Assembly: GCF_021391495.1 (NCBI RefSeq)
Contig: NZ_CP090063.1
Span: 6,138,001-6,202,000, forward strand
Direction: 5' to 3'
Length of the DNA stretch: 64,000 nt
DNA from: Amycolatopsis acidiphila
Lineage (GTDB): Bacteria; Actinomycetota; Actinomycetes; Mycobacteriales; Pseudonocardiaceae
The notes beneath the pieces were generated by a model. That model made no database searches and was not told the DNA's origin. It saw only the letters and a list, made by a program, of their open reading frames with translations. The position numbers and the translations under genes were made by a program. Shown here one piece after another: positions 33,592 through 41,822 of this stretch (its first letter is position 1; the number at the start of each line of letters is the position of its first letter).

Positions 33592-35068
33592 TCAAGTCCC
33601 GATCCGGTGATGTGACCTCCCCTGTCCCAGCACCGAAGCGAGCACCGCTATTCCCTGTTCGAGGTCACCGGGAGAGCTCGTGGCGTACCCGAGGACGAGC
33701 CCGGGCGGCCCCGGCCGCTGCCGGTGCCACGACAGCGGCTGCACCTTGACGCCACGGGCGAGCGCGGCCGCGGCCAGCTCGACGTCGGGAAACGTACCGT
33801 CGAACGTGATCATCAGATGCAGGCCGGCGGCGGCACCGTGCACGCGCGCCCGCGGCAGGTGCGTGCGGAGTGCGGCGATCATCACGTCCCGGCGCCGGCG
33901 ATGACGGCGCCGCAACAGGCGCAGCTGACGCTCCAGTTCCCCGATTCCATCAATTCCGCGAGAACGAGTTGAGGCAGTACGGAATTTCCGAGATCGGCCG
34001 CACGTTTGGCGGCGATCATCGCGGAACGGTATTTCCGCGGCACCAGTAGCCAGCCGACGCGCAGCACCGGCGCGAGGAGTTTGGACACGCTGCCCGCGTA
34101 GCAGACGCGCTCGGCGAGCATCGAGCGCAGCGCGGGCACCGGAGGCCGGTCGTAGCGGTGTTCGGCGTCGTAGTCGTCCTCGATCACCAGCCCGCCCTCA
34201 GCCGCCCACGCAGCAGCTCGCGCCTGCGCGCGCCGTCGAGGACGACACCGGTCGGGAACTGGTGCGCGGGGGTCATGAGGACCACGGGAGCACCGCTGCG
34301 GCGCAGGTCGTCGACGCGAAGTCCGCCCTCGTCGACCGGCACCGGTGGTGTGTCCAGCCCCCGGCCCCGCAGCTGCTCCCGTGCGCCGAGCGAACCGGGG
34401 TCCTCCACCGCCACCGTGGAGATGCCTTGGCGGCAAAGGACTCGCGCGAGCAGGACGAGCGCCTGCGCCACGCCGGACACGATGATCACGTCGTCCGGGT
34501 CGGCGGCGACGCCGCGGTTGCGGGCCGGCCAGTTCGCCACCGCACGACGGAAGACCGGCGCACCACCCGGATCGCCGTAGCCGAAGTCCGAAGGGGACAG
34601 TGCACTGAGTACGGTGCGTTCCGCGCGCAGCCACGCCGAACGCGGAAAGGCGGCCAGGTCCGGCACGCCAGGCATCAGGTCGATCCGCGCCGGAGCTGTC
34701 CGCAGCGACTCGAACACGTCGGCGTCCGGCACCGCCGGGAACACGGCCGGCGAAGCGGACGGCACCGGTTCGGGCGCGGAAACGGGCGCGGCGACGACGA
34801 TCGTGCCGGCCCACCCTGCCCGCCACGTGCCCGTCCTCGGTCAGCCGCTGATAGGCCTCGGTGACCGCCCCGCGCGAGACCCGCAGCTCCTCGGCCAGTA
34901 CCCGGGGTCGCGGGAAGCCTGGTGCCGACCGGCAGCCTGCCGTCCGCGATCGCGCCGCGCAGCCGCCGGGTCAGCCAGGCCACCCGGCGGCGCTTCCGAG
35001 GATTTCAGCTGGAGGAAGTCCGCACCGGTTATGGACCTGTCCTCGGAGGCTCCTTGGGATCTGTCCAT
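33592..35068 (-). pseudogene. MocR/PdxR-type regulator (GntR HTH + aminotransferase domain), multiply frameshifted
   Basis: Pieces of one protein appear in successive frames on the minus strand. They are MDRSQGASEDRSITGADFLQ (start at 35068); AWLTRRLRGAIADGRLPVGT (GntR-type winged helix); DLMPGVPDLAAFPRSAWLRA through QALVLLARVLCRQGISTVAV and APVVLMTPAHQFPTG (PLP-fold large domain); VIEDDYDAEHRYDRPPVPAL and CYAGSVSKLLAPVLRVGWLL (PLP Lys region); and LHLMITFDGTFPDVELAAAA (C-terminus). At least four frameshifts separate them over a normal length of about 480 codons. This is a decayed MocR regulator. It is divergent from a decayed EamA transporter, which was probably its target. Confidence 0.85.
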
Positions 35069-35096
35069 CGAACCATTGTGCTCCCAGGCTGAAGTC

Positions 35097-35660
35097 GTGC
35101 ACCGAGTCCGAAGCGTCCTCGCGGGGGTGACGGCGATGGCGTTCGTGGGTGGCAGCGTCGGCATCTCCCGCACGCTCGTCACCGCCCCGCTGTTCACCAC
35201 GCAGGCGATCCGCTACGCCGCCGCGTTCGTCCTGCTGCTGGCGCTGTGGCTCACCGGGGTCGCGGGCTGCGGGCTCGTGCTGTTCAACGTCGCCGTCGTG
35301 CGGGGTGTCGGGAATGCCGAACCGGCCGTCATGGCGGTGGCGGTCGCGTGCGTGCCGGTGTTGCTCGGGGTCGTCGGCCCGCTGCTGCAACGGCAGCGGC
35401 CGCGGCGGCGGCTCCTTGTCGCGGCGGTGGTGGTCACGATCGGCGGCGCACTCGGTGTGGCTGGGCGCGGTGATCTTCGCGGCGGCCTGCTCACCGGCGT
35501 CGCGCCCGTCGCCGCCGCGCTGGCGGGCGGCAAGCTGCCCGGGCCGCTCGTGTGGACCGGGATCCTCGTCGTGGTCGCCGGCCTGGCCGTCGGCCTGCTG
35601 GTCACTCGATCGGCTGAGCGGGGGAACTCCGCCGCCATGGCGGCCGACTCGGAGTGCGTC
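35097..35660 (+). pseudogene. EamA/DMT-family transporter, internally deleted
   Basis: The frame from GTG 35097 shows hydrophobic segments of an EamA exporter (VTAMAFVGGSVGISRTLVTA, AIRYAAAFVLLLALWL, VMAVAVACVPVLLGVVGPLL, VWTGILVVVAGLAVGLLV), but only about 185 residues instead of about 290. Joins after LLLALWLTG and around GGLLTGVAPVAAALAGGK look like deletions: the second EamA repeat is nearly gone, only its last helix remaining. The ORF continues to 35828 into unrelated sequence. Decay together with the divergent MocR gene suggests loss of one function. An intact EamA gene lies at 37083-37976. Confidence 0.7.
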
Positions 35661-35734
35661 ACGCCGGGCCGGTCCGCCCCACCGGCCCACCTGCCCGGCG
35701 TCACCACCGTCCAGCCCGTACCGAAAGGCCATCC

Positions 35735-35932
35735 ATGGAGCACATCGCCACCTTCTGCGGCAACTGCAACTGCGGCTGCCCGGAGCTCTACCTCGACCCC
35801 GACGCCGCCGAGGAGAAGCGGGTCGTGATCACCGACGACTTCGGCCAGAAGATCCAGATGAGCGTCGAGCAGCTGCGCGTGCTCGTCGACGACGTGAAGT
35901 CCGGGGTGCTGGACGGGCTGCTCGTCGCCTGA
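35735..35932 (+). CDS. Small Cys-rich protein of unknown function
   Basis: This 65-residue protein starts at ATG 35735, with GAAAGG upstream. The N-terminus has four closely spaced Cys (CGNCNCGC, residues 8-15) that could bind a metal, followed by an acidic body (ELYLDPDAAEEKRVVITDDF) and a helix-forming C-terminus (SVEQLRVLVDDVKSG). It reads as a complete small domain, and I recall similar uncharacterised actinobacterial proteins. A leader-peptide-like layout is imaginable but reversed, as the Cys are N-terminal. No modifying enzyme is adjacent. Function unknown. Confidence 0.7.
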   Translation: MEHIATFCGNCNCGCPELYLDPDAAEEKRVVITDDFGQKIQMSVEQLRVLVDDVKSGVLDGLLVA

Positions 35933-36012
35933 TGCCGGGGAGCACGGCCGCGGGCGGCGCCGGAGGGGGATACACCGTCGCCCCCCGGCGCCGTCCGTGA
36001 TCTCATATCCGT

Positions 36013-36513
36013 ATGAGCAGCCTCGACCACCCCGCGGTCGCGAAGGTCGCCGCCGCGCTGGCAGAAGCGGGTCAGCAGCGTGCCGCGGACGGGATCCGCA
36101 TCCTTCCCGCAGAAGTGCGCACAGCGGCGCAGGCCGCCGAGGCGCTCGGCGTCGAGGTGGGCGCGATCGCGAACAGCCTGATCTTCCGGGCCGTGCTCGA
36201 CGGCCGGGACGTGCCGCTGCTGTCGCTGACCTCCGGCGCGCACCGCGCCGACACCGGCAAGCTCGCGGAGCTGGTCGGCGCCACCGCCGTCGAGAAGGCC
36301 GACCCGGCCTTCGTCAGGGAGCACACCGGGCAGGTCATCGGCGGCGTGGCCCCGGTCGGGCACCCCGCGCCGATCGAGACGCTCGTGGACACCGCGCTCG
36401 AACAGTACGACGTGATCTGGGCCGCCGCCGGGCACGCCAAGTCGGTGTTCCCGACCACCTTCGCCGACCTGGTGGCGCTGACCGGCGGGCGCGCCGCGGG
36501 AGTGGGTACATGA
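36013..36513 (+). CDS. YbaK/EbsC-family aminoacyl-tRNA deacylase-like protein
   Basis: The 166-residue protein carries the YbaK/prolyl-tRNA editing domain. It reads QAAEALGVEVGAIANSLIFR, LLSLTSGAHRADTGKLAELV, then FVREHTGQVIGGVAPVGHPA and VIWAAAGHAKSVFPTTFADL, all typical. Such proteins hydrolyse misacylated tRNAs (Cys- or Ala-tRNAPro) in trans; the exact substrate is not evident. The stop overlaps the next gene's ATG (ATGA), so it is co-translated with a GNAT enzyme. Confidence 0.92.
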   Translation: MSSLDHPAVAKVAAALAEAGQQRAADGIRILPAEVRTAAQAAEALGVEVGAIANSLIFRAVLDGRDVPLLSLTSGAHRADTGKLAELVGATAVEKADPAFVREHTGQVIGGVAPVGHPAPIETLVDTALEQYDVIWAAAGHAKSVFPTTFADLVALTGGRAAGVGT

Positions 36514-37079
36514 CCACGGTGTCGACCCAGTTCGTCCCCCTGACCGCCGACGAGTTCCGGACCCGGCTCCGCGAGGCACTGGCCATCTACGTCGAGGCCA
36601 TGCGGTATCCGCCGGGCACCGCCGAGCAGCGCGCGCCGATGTGGCTCACGCACGCGCTGCGCGACGGCTGGCGCTGCTTCGCCGCGCTCGACGCCGACGG
36701 CACGATGCTCGGCGTCGCCTACGGCTACCGCGGCAGCCCTGGCCAGTGGTGGCACGAGCAGGTGCGCCGCGGTCTGGTGAAGAACACCGGCGAGGAGGTC
36801 GCCGGGCACTGGCTCGCCGATTACTTCGAGCTGACCGAGATCCACGTGCGGCCGCGGAGCCAGGCAGGCGGCATCGGCGAGAACCTGCTGCGGCGGCTGC
36901 TGGACGGGGTGCCGAACCGGCACGTCCTGCTGTCCACGCCCGAGGGCCCGAGCCGGGCCTGGAAGCTCTACCGCCGCGTCGGTTTCACCGACGTCCTGCG
37001 CGACTACCACTTCGCCGGCGACCCGCGCCCGTTCGCGATCCTCGGCCGCGAGCTCCCGCTGGAGCCCGCGGCCGAGTGA
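36510..37079 (+). CDS. GNAT-family acetyltransferase
   Basis: A 189-residue single GNAT domain: FRTRLREALAIYVEAMRYPP at the N-terminus, WRCFAALDADGTMLGVAYGY, then ELTEIHVRPRSQAGGIGENL, where QAGGIGENLL takes the place of the acetyl-CoA loop, and RAWKLYRRVGFTDVLRDYHF as the final family segment. The substrate is unknown. It overlaps the YbaK gene by 4 nt, suggesting a shared transcript, and ends 3 bp from the convergent EamA transporter gene. Confidence 0.88.
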   Translation: MTTVSTQFVPLTADEFRTRLREALAIYVEAMRYPPGTAEQRAPMWLTHALRDGWRCFAALDADGTMLGVAYGYRGSPGQWWHEQVRRGLVKNTGEEVAGHWLADYFELTEIHVRPRSQAGGIGENLLRRLLDGVPNRHVLLSTPEGPSRAWKLYRRVGFTDVLRDYHFAGDPRPFAILGRELPLEPAAE

Positions 37080-37082
37080 CCG

Positions 37083-37976
37083 TCACCGCCGGGTGTAGCT
37101 GACCGCCAGCGCGGTGACCAGCAGGGCGGCGCCGGTCCAGCCGGTCACGCCCAGCTCGTCGTGCAGCAACAGCGCGGACAGGAACGTCGCCGTCAGCGGT
37201 TCGAGCAGCGCCGACAACGCGGCCACGACGGGAGCCGCTGTCCGCAGCGCCAGGAAGTACGCGCCGTACGCCACCCCGGTGGGCACCAGGCCGAGGTACA
37301 ACGCGACCGCGACGACGTCAGGCCGCAGCGGGAGCGCCATGCCGATCGCGAGCCCGAACGGCAACAGCAGCAGACCGCCGAACAGCAGGCCGAACGCGGT
37401 GGTGCAGAACGCGTCCAGGCCCTCGACCGGGCGGCGGGTCACCAGCGTGAGCGTCGCGAACTCGGCACCGGCCGCCAGTGCCAGTGCGACCCCGGCGAGC
37501 AGCCGGCCGCCCTCGGGGATGCCGTGCGGCGACCAGGTGAGCAGCACCAGGCCGGCAACGGCCGCTGTCGTCGCCACCAGTGTCGTGGCGCCGGGGCGAC
37601 GGCGGCGACGCGCCGCCGTCGCGAGCGTGACGAACACCGGCACGCTGCCGATGGTGGTCATCGTGGCGATGCTGACCGAGGTCAGCGAGACCGCCCCGAA
37701 GTAGCACGCCTGGAACTGCGCGAGCAGCGCACCGGCGAGGAGCAGCCGCCGCAGCACCGGTTTGGTCCACTGTGGACGGCGGCCGGTCAGCGCCAGGAAC
37801 AACACGGTGCAGCAACCGCCCAGCAGCAACCGGTAGGTCGCGACCGGCAGCGGGTGCAGGCCCGCCCTGGCCCCGAGGAGGCTGCCGGACAGGCCGCCGG
37901 TACCCCAGAGGATGCCGGCGAGGATCAGCGCGAACGCCGACCGGCCGCGCACGGGCGCGGCAACGGAGATGGACAT
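37083..37976 (-). CDS. EamA/DMT-family transporter
   Basis: This 297-residue membrane protein has ten predicted helices in two EamA repeats: LILAGILWGTGGLSGSLLGA, LAQFQACYFGAVSLTSVSIA, TTIGSVPVFVTLATAA in the first, and a related arrangement from LAGVALALAAGAEFATLTLV to AALSALLEPLTATFLSALLL in the second. Members export amino acids or other metabolites; the substrate is unknown. It is complete, unlike the EamA remnant at 35097. It is convergent to the GNAT gene, with a terminator-like hairpin behind its start belonging to the upstream DUF885 gene. Confidence 0.92.
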   Translation of the reverse strand: MSISVAAPVRGRSAFALILAGILWGTGGLSGSLLGARAGLHPLPVATYRLLLGGCCTVLFLALTGRRPQWTKPVLRRLLLAGALLAQFQACYFGAVSLTSVSIATMTTIGSVPVFVTLATAARRRRRPGATTLVATTAAVAGLVLLTWSPHGIPEGGRLLAGVALALAAGAEFATLTLVTRRPVEGLDAFCTTAFGLLFGGLLLLPFGLAIGMALPLRPDVVAVALYLGLVPTGVAYGAYFLALRTAAPVVAALSALLEPLTATFLSALLLHDELGVTGWTGAALLVTALAVSYTRR

Positions 37977-38015
37977 GAAGGATCGCTCCAGCGTCGAAGT
38001 GTCAGGACAGCCGAC

Positions 38016-38048
38016 GCGGGGCGAAGACTCGTGGTGTGTTCGCCCCGC
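38016..38048 (-). terminator. Stem-loop downstream of the DUF885 gene
   Basis: GCGGGGCGAA (38016-38025) and its exact complement TTCGCCCCGC (38039-38048) form a 10-bp stem with a 13-nt loop, 42 bp past the DUF885 stop. No T-tract follows, so it may be a weak terminator. Confidence 0.5.
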
Positions 38049-38090
38049 TAGACGCGGGGCGGCGGGGTGACGGTGAAGATCCGGTGCATG

Positions 38091-39752
38091 TCAGTCCAGT
38101 TCGGCCAGTTGTTCCGAGAGGGTGTCCAGGCCCATCCCGCCGAGGCGCAGGGCCTTGGTGTGGAAGTCCTTGATGTCGAAGGAAGATCCCTGGCGGCGGC
38201 GCGCGTCCTCGCGGGCCTCGAGCCAGAGCCGCTCACCGAGCTTGTACGCCGGCGCCTGGCCGGGCCAGCCGAGGTAGCGGTCGATCTCGTCGTGCACGAG
38301 CGGCGGGTCGGTGATGGTGCGGGTCAGCATGAACTCCAGGCCCAGCTCCGGCGTCCACCGCTCGCCTTCGTGGAAGCCGGTGCCCTTCGGGATCTCCAGC
38401 TCCAGGTGCATGCCGAAGTCGACGAGCACGCGCCCGGCGCGGAACAGCTGCTCCGAGAGCATGCCGAACAGCTCGCCGTCGTCGGAGAGGTAGCCCAGGT
38501 CCTGCATGAGCCGCTCGGCGTAGAGCGCCCAGCCCTCGCCGTGCCCGGAGGTGAAGGCCAGCATCCGCTGGAACCGGTTGAGCGAGCGCTCGTACACGGC
38601 TGTGGCGATTTGCAGGTGGTGGCCGGGGACGCCCTCGTGGTAAACGGTGCTGACCTCGCGCCAGGTGGAGAACTCGTCGCGGCCCGGCGGCAGCGACCAC
38701 CACATCCGGCCGGGGCGGGAGAAGTCCTCACTCGGCCCGGTGTAGTACGCGCCGGCACCACCGCCCGGCGGGGCGATCTTGCACTCGAGCGCCATCAGCT
38801 CGTCGGGGATCTCGAAATGCCGGCCGCGCAAGGCGCTCAGCGCGTTGTCGGAAAGCTGCTGCATCCACTGCTCGAACTGCTTGCGGCCCTGGACCCGGTA
38901 GCGCGGATCGGCGTCGAGCGCGTCCGCGGTCTCGGCCAGCGTCGCGCCGGGCTTGATCCGCGCCGCGACCTCACGCATCTCCGCTTCCAGGCGGGAGAAT
39001 TCGCCCCAGCCCCACTCGTAGGCCTCACGTGGGTCGAGCGCCGCGCCGATGAAGTAGCGCGACCAGAGCCGGTAGGCGTCCTCCCCGGCCGCGTCCTTCA
39101 CGCGGGCCTTGGGCGCGAGCTCGGCCCGGAGGAACCCGGCGAGCTCCGCGTACGCCTCGCTCGCGGAGCGGGCACCGCGTTCGAGGTCGCCGCGCAGGGC
39201 TTCCGGCGCGCCCGCGACGAGGTTCTGGAAGAAACCCTCGCCGCCGCTGAGGCCCGCCCACGTCTCGGCCTGCTCCGCGACCTTCGTGACCTGCCGCAGC
39301 GCCGGCGCGTTGCCCGCGTCCGCCGCGGCGAGCAGGGACGCGCGCACGCCGTCGAGCGCCTCGGCGACCTTCCCGAGCCGGGCGGAGATGTCCGCCCACT
39401 GCTCGGGGGTGTCGGTCGGCATCAGGTCGAACGCCATGCGCAGGTCCTGCACCGGGCTGGCGATGACGTTCAGCGCGGCCTGGTCGAGCCCGGCGTCGTG
39501 GATCTCCAGGTCCAGCCCGACGCGTTCGGTGAACACCGCCTTGGCGGCGCGCTCGCTCGCGTCGGTGGCCTCCGTGGCGCGCACCGCCTCCAGCGCGCGC
39601 TTGGCGAGCGCCGCGCGTGCCGCGTGGCCCTCGGGCGAGTAGTCGGTGACCTGGTCGTCGTAGCCGGGGATGCCCAGCTCGGTCGCCGCGAGCGGGTGCG
39701 CCGCCGCGAAGTCGTCCACGAACCGGTCGCAGATCTCGTGCACAGAAGCCAT
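38091..39752 (-). CDS. DUF885-family putative metallopeptidase-like protein
   Basis: This 553-residue DUF885 protein carries HEGVPGHHLQ and GHGEGWALYAERL, the two conserved motifs of the family; the HE-x-x-x-HH pattern suggests a zinc-dependent hydrolase, though no member's substrate is known to me. No signal peptide is visible, so it should be cytoplasmic. TAGGTT lies 6 nt upstream of ATG 39752 and no Shine-Dalgarno is present, indicating a leaderless transcript. It follows metF in the same direction but with its own promoter. Length is normal. Confidence 0.88.
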   Translation of the reverse strand: MASVHEICDRFVDDFAAAHPLAATELGIPGYDDQVTDYSPEGHAARAALAKRALEAVRATEATDASERAAKAVFTERVGLDLEIHDAGLDQAALNVIASPVQDLRMAFDLMPTDTPEQWADISARLGKVAEALDGVRASLLAAADAGNAPALRQVTKVAEQAETWAGLSGGEGFFQNLVAGAPEALRGDLERGARSASEAYAELAGFLRAELAPKARVKDAAGEDAYRLWSRYFIGAALDPREAYEWGWGEFSRLEAEMREVAARIKPGATLAETADALDADPRYRVQGRKQFEQWMQQLSDNALSALRGRHFEIPDELMALECKIAPPGGGAGAYYTGPSEDFSRPGRMWWSLPPGRDEFSTWREVSTVYHEGVPGHHLQIATAVYERSLNRFQRMLAFTSGHGEGWALYAERLMQDLGYLSDDGELFGMLSEQLFRAGRVLVDFGMHLELEIPKGTGFHEGERWTPELGLEFMLTRTITDPPLVHDEIDRYLGWPGQAPAYKLGERLWLEAREDARRRQGSSFDIKDFHTKALRLGGMGLDTLSEQLAELD

Positions 39753-39761
39753 GGGGGCAAC

Positions 39762-40670
39762 CTACCGTCCGGCGGCAACCGGGTTTTGCGCGCGCGCGGG
39801 CACCAGGCCGAGGCGCTGCACGACCTCGCGCGTGGCCTTCGACCGGTTGAACGTGTAGAAGTGCAGGTCCGGCACGCCCTCGGCGATCAGCCGCTCGCAC
39901 AGCTCGGTGACCACGTCGAGCCCCTCGGCGCGGAACGCCTTCGGATCGTTCTCCAGCGGCTCGAGCCGGTCCAGCAGCGACTGCGGGCACGGCGCGCCGG
40001 AGAGCTTGATCGTGGTCTTCAGCGTGCGGGGCGTGGTCAGCGGCATCACGCCCGGGATCAGCATCGCGTCGCAGCCCGCGGCAGCGACGCGGTCGCGCAG
40101 CCGCAGGAAGTCCTCGGGCTGGAAGAACAGCTGCGCGATGCCGAACTCGGCGCCCGCGTTGAACTTGCGCACCAGGTACCTGGTGTCGGTGTCCAGGTCG
40201 GGCGAGCGGGGGTGGCCGTAGGGGAACGCCGAGACGCCGACGCAGAAGTCGCCCAGCGAGCGGACGAGGCTGACCAGCTCCTCCGCGTAGTTGAGCCCCT
40301 GCGGGTGCGCCACCCAGTCGCCGTACGGGTCGCCCGGCGGGTCGCCACGCAGCGCGAGGATGTTGCGCACCCCGACGGCGGCGTACCAGCCGATGACGTT
40401 GCGCAGCTCGGCGACCGAGTGGTTGACCGCGGTCAGGTGCGCCATCGGCACCAGCGTGGTCTCGGTCGCGGCGCGCGCGATGTTGCGGATCGTGCCGTCC
40501 CGGCTCGAGCCGCCGGCGCCGTAGGTGATGGACATGTACGCCGGGTCGAGCGACTCCAGCTCACGGATCGACCGCCACAGGACGGCCTCATCCGCGGCGT
40601 CACGGGGTGGGAAGAACTCCACCGAGAACACCGGGGCGTCGCCCCGCAACCGCTCAACGACCGACTTCAT
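39762..40670 (-). CDS. metF: Methylenetetrahydrofolate reductase
   Basis: A 302-residue TIM barrel of the MetF family, which makes 5-methyl-THF for methionine synthesis. It has VFSVEFFPPRDAADEAVLWR, YMSITYGAGGSSRDGTIRNI, ILALRGDPPGDPYGDW, FCVGVSAFPYGHPRSPDLDT, IAQLFFQPEDFLRLRDRV and PDLHFYTFNRSKATREVV. Start choice: TAGTAT (complement at 40678-40683) lies 7 nt upstream of ATG 40670, supporting a leaderless start there; an ATG three codons earlier (40679) is possible. The longer open frame to 41381 is noise. Its place near prenyl synthase, kinase and aroG recalls Rv2172c in mycobacteria. Confidence 0.93.
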   Translation of the reverse strand: MKSVVERLRGDAPVFSVEFFPPRDAADEAVLWRSIRELESLDPAYMSITYGAGGSSRDGTIRNIARAATETTLVPMAHLTAVNHSVAELRNVIGWYAAVGVRNILALRGDPPGDPYGDWVAHPQGLNYAEELVSLVRSLGDFCVGVSAFPYGHPRSPDLDTDTRYLVRKFNAGAEFGIAQLFFQPEDFLRLRDRVAAAGCDAMLIPGVMPLTTPRTLKTTIKLSGAPCPQSLLDRLEPLENDPKAFRAEGLDVVTELCERLIAEGVPDLHFYTFNRSKATREVVQRLGLVPARAQNPVAAGR

Positions 40671-40711
40671 GGCACTCATACTAATGACGGTCGCAGAATG
40701 CGACATAAGTC

Positions 40712-41710
40712 TTACAGGGCGGGGGCGAGTTCCCTCTCCCGCTCCTCGGCCCCCCAGCGGCGCGCGAGCACGGCGCAGATCATCAGCTGGGCCTGGTGGA
40801 ACAGCATCAGCGGCAGCACGACGAGCCCGACGGTGTGCGCCGGGAACAGCACGGTGGCCATCGGCAGGCCGCTGGCCAGGCTCTTCTTCGACCCGCAGAA
40901 GATGATCGCGATCCGGTCCTCGCGCGAGAAGCCCAGGCGTGGGGTGACGTACTTCAGCACGCCCAGCACCACGAAGAACAGCAGCAGGTTCACCGCGAGC
41001 AGCCCCACGAGCGAGACCCAGCCGAGCTGGTGCCAGATCCCGGCCACGACCCCCTCGCTGAACGCCGTGTAGACGACGATCAGGATGACCCCGCGATCCG
41101 CCCGGCCGAGCACCTTCTTGTGCGCGGTGATCCAGCCGCCGATCCAGCGCCGGGCGAGCTGCCCGGCGACGAACGGCACCAGCAGCTGCAGCAGGATCGA
41201 GGTGACCGAGTGCAGCGAGAAGCCGTTGCCGGTGGTGCCGAGCAGCACGCCCACCAGCAGCGGGGTGAGCACGATGCCGAGGAGGCTGGAGAACGACGCG
41301 CTGCAGATCGCGGCCGCGACGTTGCCACGCGCGATCGAGGTGAACGCGATCGAGGAGTTCACCGTGGACGGCAGGGCGCACAGGAAGATCACGCCCGCGG
41401 CCAGCGCCGGGGTGAGGACCGAGGGCACGAGCAGCTTGGTGGTCAGGCCCAGCAGCGGGAACAGCACGAAGGTCGCGGCCAGGATCGTCAGGTGCAGCCG
41501 CCAGTGCCGCAGGCCGGCCATCGCCTCCGCAGTGGACAGTCGCGCCCCGTAGAGGAAGAACAGCGCGCCGACCCCGATCGCGCTCACGTCCGAGGCGATG
41601 TCGGCGCCCTGGCCCCGCGCGGGCAGCAGGCAGGCCACGCCCACGGTGGCGAGGATGCCCAGGATGAACGGGTCGATCCGGGTTTTCGCGAGCAGCGCGG
41701 CCCCACGCAT
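40712..41710 (-). CDS. Bile acid:sodium symporter-family transporter
   Basis: This 332-residue membrane protein of the BASS/SBF-like group has about ten hydrophobic helices. Typical segments are IDPFILGILATVGVACLLPA, ALFFLYGARLSTAEAMAG, FLCALPSTVNSSIAFTSIARGN (crossover motif) and FCGSKKSLASGLPMATVLFP. The start is ATG 41710 with GAGAGGA upstream; the open frame to 42046 is spurious. It is divergent from a LysR gene, a common pairing in which the regulator controls the exporter. The substrate is unknown; bacterial members move organic acids or keto acids. Confidence 0.9.
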   Translation of the reverse strand: MRGAALLAKTRIDPFILGILATVGVACLLPARGQGADIASDVSAIGVGALFFLYGARLSTAEAMAGLRHWRLHLTILAATFVLFPLLGLTTKLLVPSVLTPALAAGVIFLCALPSTVNSSIAFTSIARGNVAAAICSASFSSLLGIVLTPLLVGVLLGTTGNGFSLHSVTSILLQLLVPFVAGQLARRWIGGWITAHKKVLGRADRGVILIVVYTAFSEGVVAGIWHQLGWVSLVGLLAVNLLLFFVVLGVLKYVTPRLGFSREDRIAIIFCGSKKSLASGLPMATVLFPAHTVGLVVLPLMLFHQAQLMICAVLARRWGAEERERELAPAL

Positions 41711-41785
41711 GAATGGTCCTCTCACGTTCGATGGATACCCAGATCTTCGGTTGGGCCGCACCAATTGTGAAGTATGATTGCCGCC

Positions 41786-41796
41786 ATAACTGTTAT
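41786..41796. promoter_or_regulatory. ATAAC-T-GTTAT palindrome, candidate LysR operator
   Basis: A perfect 11-bp dyad (41786-41790 with 41792-41796) in the short region between the divergent transporter and LysR genes. It is AT-rich against a GC-rich background and has the T-N11-A form of LysR sites. Confidence 0.55.
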
Positions 41797-41822
41797 CGCG
41801 ACCCGTGATATACGGTTTCCCG

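Noticed and set aside
35097..35828. A functional EamA transporter
   Set aside because: Too short, internal joins remove most of the second repeat, and the tail is unrelated sequence overlapping the next gene.
41761..41804. Mobile element boundary suggested by the AT-rich patch
   Set aside because: No transposase, terminal inverted repeats or target duplication; a divergent promoter explains the composition.
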